20,606 nt of DNA from Nemertoderma westbladi (Eukaryota; Xenacoelomorpha; Nemertodermatida; Nemertodermatidae), in NCBI GenBank assembly GCA_032718475.1, contig JAUCBJ010004131.1, positions 7,501 to 28,106 of the forward strand. Direction: 5' to 3'. The position numbers and the translations under genes are program-made. The notes beneath the pieces are model-generated. The model saw only the letters and a program-made list of their open reading frames with translations, was not told the DNA's origin and did not search any database. Below are positions 17,425 through 20,606 of this stretch, one piece after another. Within the stretch, counting starts at the first letter, position 1. Each line of letters begins with the position of its first letter.

Positions 17425-18010
17425 CTGGGACTTCGAGCAGCTCGTGAACAACTAAACCGCTGACGTTAACTAGTCTGGGGCATAGAGCAGCACGTGAACA
17501 ACTAAACTAGCTGGTTACCTAGTCTGGGACTTCGAGCAGCACGTGAACAACTAAGCTGACTGGTTAACTAGTCTGGCGCTTCGTGCAGCACGTGAACAAC
17601 TAAACTGGCTGGTTACCTAGTCTGGGACTTCGAACAGCACGTGAACAACTAAGCTTAACTAGTCTGGGGCTTCGTGCAGCACGTGGACAACTAAGCTGAC
17701 TGGTTAACTAGTCTGGCGCTTCGTGCAGCACGTGAACAACTAAACTGGCGGTTACTCTAGTCTGGGACTTCGAACAGCACGTGAACAACTAACTGGCGTT
17801 AACTAGTCTGGGACTTCGAGCAGCACGTGAACAACTAAGCTGACTGGTTAACTAGTCTGGGGCTTCGTGCAGCACGTGAACAACTAAGCTGACTGGTTAC
17901 CTAGTCTGGGACTTCGAGCAGCACGTGAACAACTAAACTAGCACGTTAACTAGTCTGGGGCTTCGAGCAGCACGTGAACAACTAAGCTGACTGGTTAACT
18001 AGTCTGGTAC
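17425..18010 (+). repeat. 49-bp minisatellite with E-boxes, 12 units
   Basis: The unit contains CTAGTCTGGGACTTCGAGC then AGCACGTGAACAACTAA. The palindromic E-box CACGTG occurs at 17491, 17540, 17589, 17638, 17680, 17729, 17778, 17824, 17873, 17922 and 17971. Most are exactly 49 bp apart. CACGTG is the site for bHLH factors such as MYC/MAX, USF and CLOCK/BMAL; binding here is untested. The spacing is that of a tandem repeat, with no variable spacers. Confidence 0.93.
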
Positions 18011-18054
18011 CGTACATGTCTGGGACAGATATAGCAGTATAGGCAGATGCATTA

Positions 18055-18230
18055 TAGGAAGTCCCAGACTTGTTAACCAGTCAGCTTTAGTTCAGTCGTT
18101 GTTCACGTGCTACTGGAAGTCCCGACTAGTTAACCAGACTGCCAGACAACTTAGTTGTTCACGTCTGCTCTATGCCCCAGACTGCCAGACTAGTTAACGT
18201 CAGGTTTAGACGTTCACGTGCTGCTCGAAG
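18055..18230 (-). repeat. Reversed, decayed 49-bp units
   Basis: Inverse copies of the 49-bp unit with CACGTG at 18104 and 18215 and several indels. They form the return arm of the foldback. Confidence 0.8.
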
Positions 18231-18345
18231 TCCCAGAATAGATAAAACAACAACAATACCGGATGAGTGAGTTAAACCGATAAGAAATAATTTATTCTGA
18301 TTCAATGAATTTACATTAGTCTCTTACTCTATTCATGTATTCAAT

Positions 18346-18483
18346 GTTAAAACAGATTTGAATTTACCGCCAAAATATAGATAGCAGATCTGATCTGCCA
18401 CCCTTTCCAGTACAAATTACATGTCTTTCAATCATTTGAATTTCCCGCGCTATGGAGCAGGGTGGCACCTTTTAGGGACTTGT
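18346..18483 (-). repeat. Right terminal inverted repeat, outer segment
   Basis: Inverse complement of the left end from 14988, ending GGGACTTGT at 18483. An ATG at 18421 within it fuses in frame with LINE ORF1 after the duplication, giving an accidental 86-codon frame. Confidence 0.88.
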
Positions 18484-18492
18484 ACTTATCAG
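18484..18492 (+). repeat. 9-bp target-site duplication, right copy
   Basis: ACTTATCAG, identical to 14979-14987. As three codons (Thr-Tyr-Gln) it is in frame with LINE ORF1 on both sides. Confidence 0.9.
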
Positions 18493-19299
18493 TCGCCTAT
18501 TACTTCCAATGGCAACGAGGACAGTGACAGTTTCAGTTTAGGCGGTATGGGCGATGCGCTATTGGAACGTTTCTCTAGCTTATTGGAAGTAAAGATACTT
18601 CCACTCCTAAAGAGGATGGACAGCCTGGAATCTGAAGAATCGTCGTCTATCCCACGAACTGTCTGCTTTAAGAGGTGTTAAAACCACTGATATATCTGTT
18701 ACCGGTCTATCTACAGGTAGTAAGTCTAACTGGCCTTGTATTGGTACGCACATGTTGGTGTAGGCCCACCGACGGTAGACCTACCGATAACCAGCTTACC
18801 GAGACTCGGAATTCATTGACAATCATCAAGCCCTGCAAGGTACTGATGCCTCGGTTAATGCATCGCTGACCTGGGCTGACGAACCTGATCAGTCGAACAC
18901 GAATCCATATATTACTATAGGCCCACGCGGTCGACCCTTTCGCCCATCCAAACAGGCGATTACAGGATCTACTAACCTTCAAAACAATACTCGGGATCGA
19001 ACATATGCTAGGCGCATACCCCAACTGGTACGCGAAAGGGCCAATGTGCCCTTAAAGTAGCTAAGCGGCGTCCTGTTGATTTTAATTTATTTGTGTCTCG
19101 ACTTGCTCCTGAAACGACATCGACGGATATCCTGATGTTTCTCAAGGAAGAACTTGGTGGCCAATTTAATGGCACTTGTAAGCCTATTAAAACGAAATTT
19201 AGCGGTTATAGCAGTTTTGTTTTAACTGCTGACAACTATAAACAACGTCTAATGGATGTTAACCTATGGCCTGAAAGGGTCATCCTTCACCAAGATTAA
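18493..19299 (+). pseudogene. LINE ORF1, C-terminal part after the insertion
   Basis: Resumes ORF1 as SPITSNGNEDSDS, followed by a leucine-rich helical stretch (ALLERFSSLLEVKILPLLKRM) that may oligomerise. Frames then change near 18674, with a stop near 18760, and again near 19040. From about 19070 to 19299 it encodes RRPVDFNLFVSRLAPETTSTDI...WPERVIL, a domain I associate with ORF1 proteins of CR1-like LINEs in marine invertebrates (nucleic-acid binding inferred). At least three disruptions make it non-functional. Confidence 0.65.
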
Positions 19300-19527
19300 A
19301 TACCACGCCAGCACCCGAAGGTGATAAACAAGTATCGGATCAGGTTACTCCTTCAAGTAAAAACCAGCTCTAGACTTTCGTCCCTTAGTTAGAACAGTTC
19401 ACCAACTTTTTCCAAGTCAGTAGTTACTAGGGTTTAATTAAATCTATCACAAGCTAGTCTTCATATCTGTTCACCTTAACTTTATTTTACTTTCTGTATC
19501 ACCCTAACATTTCACTTTATTTTTTCT
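19300..19527 (+). other. Spacer between LINE ORF1 and ORF2
   Basis: No gene seen; AT-rich with stops in all frames. Confidence 0.5.
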
Positions 19528-19686
19528 ATGCGCAAAGTAGGTTCTAAGCATAGTAGAATTAACCCATGTTCATGTTATGTATGTGAGTCTCATATAACAG
19601 ATAATGAATCATTCACTGTATGTTCGATATGTTATCATCGGTCTTTCATCTGCAGTGTTCCCGATTATCTGAAAATGAGTTTTTAA
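19528..19686 (+). pseudogene. PHD-like zinc finger at start of LINE ORF2, 52 codons
   Basis: ATG-started frame with CxCxxC at residues 14-19, then CSIC, a His two residues later and another Cys, resembling the first half of a PHD finger. Such fingers precede the endonuclease in some LINEs. It stops at 19684 and the endonuclease follows in another frame, so a frameshift separates them. Confidence 0.5.
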
Positions 19687-19826
19687 ACTTGGAAAAATCA
19701 AATTTAAAAATTTGGTACTGTTAGTTATGTTATAAGGATATTTTTCCTTTCCACTTTACAGACTCTTCAGATAATGATATATTCTCCAACGAAATTGAAA
19801 GTAATTTAGACACTATCTCTATCCCC

Positions 19827-20273
19827 ATGAATGATAACCTCCAATCACTTAATATTTCCAATTACCACACATGCGATCGCTTTAATGCTGATTATAGTAA
19901 TAATTTATTACAAGGGTTATCTGTATTTCATATTAATATCCTGGGCCTATCTGCGAATTTTAATGAACTTATTTTATTTTTATCAACCCTGCATGCAAGT
20001 TTCGATATTATTGCTATTTCTGAAACTTTTTTGAAAAACGATTTTTCACAACATTTACTAAGTATATCTGGTTACCAAGCGCCTGTAGTCTGCAACAAAG
20101 CCAATGGGACAGCCCATGGTGGTGTTGCAGTTTACGTACGCGACGGGTTATCAGCCCCGCATAGAACACGTTCGTGGGGACTTCGCGCAGCACGTAGTCG
20201 GCAAGCCTTGGCATACGGTTCATATAGAGAAAATGGGGCATGTCTAGTTTGGACCCAATATCCCATGCTATAA
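19827..20273 (+). pseudogene. APE-type endonuclease fragment of LINE ORF2
   Basis: Encodes the first half of an apurinic-like endonuclease, which nicks the target DNA to prime reverse transcription. Visible are LSVFHINILGLSANFNEL (family pattern HLNIRSL), DIIAISETFL with the metal-binding Glu, GYQAP, and GGVAVYVRDG. The family Arg after HINI is changed. After about residue 112 (20160) the sequence no longer resembles the family and runs to a stop at 20271. The rest of the endonuclease and the RT are absent. Confidence 0.75.
20177..20195 (+). repeat. Isolated 49-bp-array-like monomer core
   Basis: GGGACTTCGCGCAGCACGT matches the array core GGGACTTCGAGCAGCACGT with one difference. It lies about 2.2 kb from the array, at the point where LINE endonuclease homology ends. 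Confidence 0.45.
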
Positions 20274-20606
20274 ATGTATTCATTCGATATACAATCATAT
20301 GTTAATCCGCTAGGTGGTGTCAAATTGTTATTCTGCAATTTCGTACTTACCAGTGCAGCACTGTACAGCAGTACCGTACCGGTAGGCCTATGTCATTACT
20401 TCTGAGTCTCTAGCGGATCCCCAATTAAATGTCTTAACTTTTCAATTTCGTAAAAGATAGACCACCAACAGGCCACCAAAATTTCAGCTCAGGAAAATGA
20501 GGCCTTCCCGAGAAATTTAACATTTTCTAAAAACTACATAATCTGTCGTAGCTGACGTCAGACTGCATGATTTTTCACCAAACTTTACAAACTTTCTAAA
20601 CTTTCT
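20274..20606. other. Unassigned sequence at window end
   Basis: No coding region seen. It contains the GTAGGCCTA motif that recurs in the window (also near 7290, 8537 and 14778). Confidence 0.5.

Larger units (their letters stand above)
17318..18346. repeat. Foldback structure inside the right terminal repeat
   Basis: Starts CATTGAATACATG and ends CATGTATTCAATG. The arms 17318-17452 and 18346-18212 are inverted copies with a few indels. Between them lies the 49-bp array in forward orientation (to about 18010) and then 2-3 decayed units in reverse (18060-18230). The left terminal repeat lacks this segment, so it was gained on one side only. Confidence 0.85.
14988..18483. mobile_element. 3.5-kb TIR DNA transposon with 9-bp duplications (Foldback/Rehavkus/MULE-like)
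   Basis: Ends ACAAGTCCCTAAAAGGTGCC and its inverted complement lie exactly between two ACTTATCAG copies. Terminal repeats are about 216 bp: left 14988-15205, right 18483 back to 18339 plus 17317-17256, interrupted by a foldback. A 9-bp duplication plus long ends and internal minisatellites resembles FB elements, Rehavkus or Mutator-like elements. The interior has only degenerate frames (15260-16246), a 61-bp repeat and a poly-G tract, so no intact transposase. The insertion splits LINE ORF1 and is therefore younger than that LINE. Confidence 0.85.
14785..20160 (+). mobile_element. LINE-type retrotransposon (5' part), split by a DNA transposon
   Basis: Removing the 14988-18483 insertion and one 9-bp duplication joins an ORF1-like frame across the gap. 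This is followed by a PHD-like zinc finger frame and the first part of an APE endonuclease. The order fits CR1/jockey-type LINEs. Homology ends at about 20160, before the rest of endonuclease and RT. The 5' boundary abuts the truncated Ulp1 retroelement. Several frameshifts and stops show it is old. Confidence 0.7.

Noticed and set aside
17425-18010. CRISPR-like array
   Set aside because: Units are continuous 49-bp tandem repeats without unique spacers, in an animal genome and within a transposon.

Overview
This is nuclear DNA from an animal, most likely a marine invertebrate. The evidence is an intronless TRIM-type E3 ligase, relics of at least two unrelated non-LTR retrotransposons, several classes of DNA transposons/MITEs, many minisatellites, long poly-G tracts, and no operon structure. 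No tRNA, rRNA or CRISPR was seen. The species cannot be fixed from sequence alone; lophotrochozoan or invertebrate deuterostome is my guess.

Layout. 1-589 is AT-rich spacer. 590-1670 is an 18-bp G-rich minisatellite with a 270-bp higher-order period. 1678-2160 holds Aurora-kinase-like pseudogene pieces in opposite orientations. 2161-3501 is spacer with short repeats. 3506-4780 is a piggyBac-like non-autonomous element (TTAA duplications, matching inverted ends, 32-G tract, 162-bp satellite core). 4991-7015 (-) is the only clearly intact host gene: a 674-residue RING/B-box/coiled-coil (TRIM-like) protein. 7016-8995 is AT-rich and contains strong palindromes. 8996-9741 (-) is a frameshifted gene I do not recognise. 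10013-11150 is a (GTC)n tract followed by a 315-bp tandem repeat carrying CTCF-like motifs. 11372-11551 is a MITE with perfect 42-bp inverted ends and TTA duplications.

11650-20270 is a nest of transposons. A retroelement encodes a Ulp1/C48 protease, a zinc finger and a reverse transcriptase (about 11650-14713, with frameshifts, stops and a lost catalytic Asp). It is abutted by a second LINE (about 14785-20160: ORF1, a PHD-like zinc finger, and the start of an APE endonuclease). That LINE's ORF1 is split by a 3.5-kb DNA transposon at 14988-18483, with inverted ends and a 9-bp duplication, ACTTATCAG. The transposon's right terminal repeat is itself interrupted by a ~1-kb foldback built from 49-bp units, most carrying the E-box CACGTG.

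The main insights are the nested order of events, the foldback expansion inside one terminal repeat, the Ulp1-zinc finger-RT architecture, the oppositely oriented kinase relics, and the repeated CTCF-like and E-box motifs delivered by repeats. No gene set in the window clearly works as a pathway. Everything was read by eye; family assignments rest on motifs, not on database searches.
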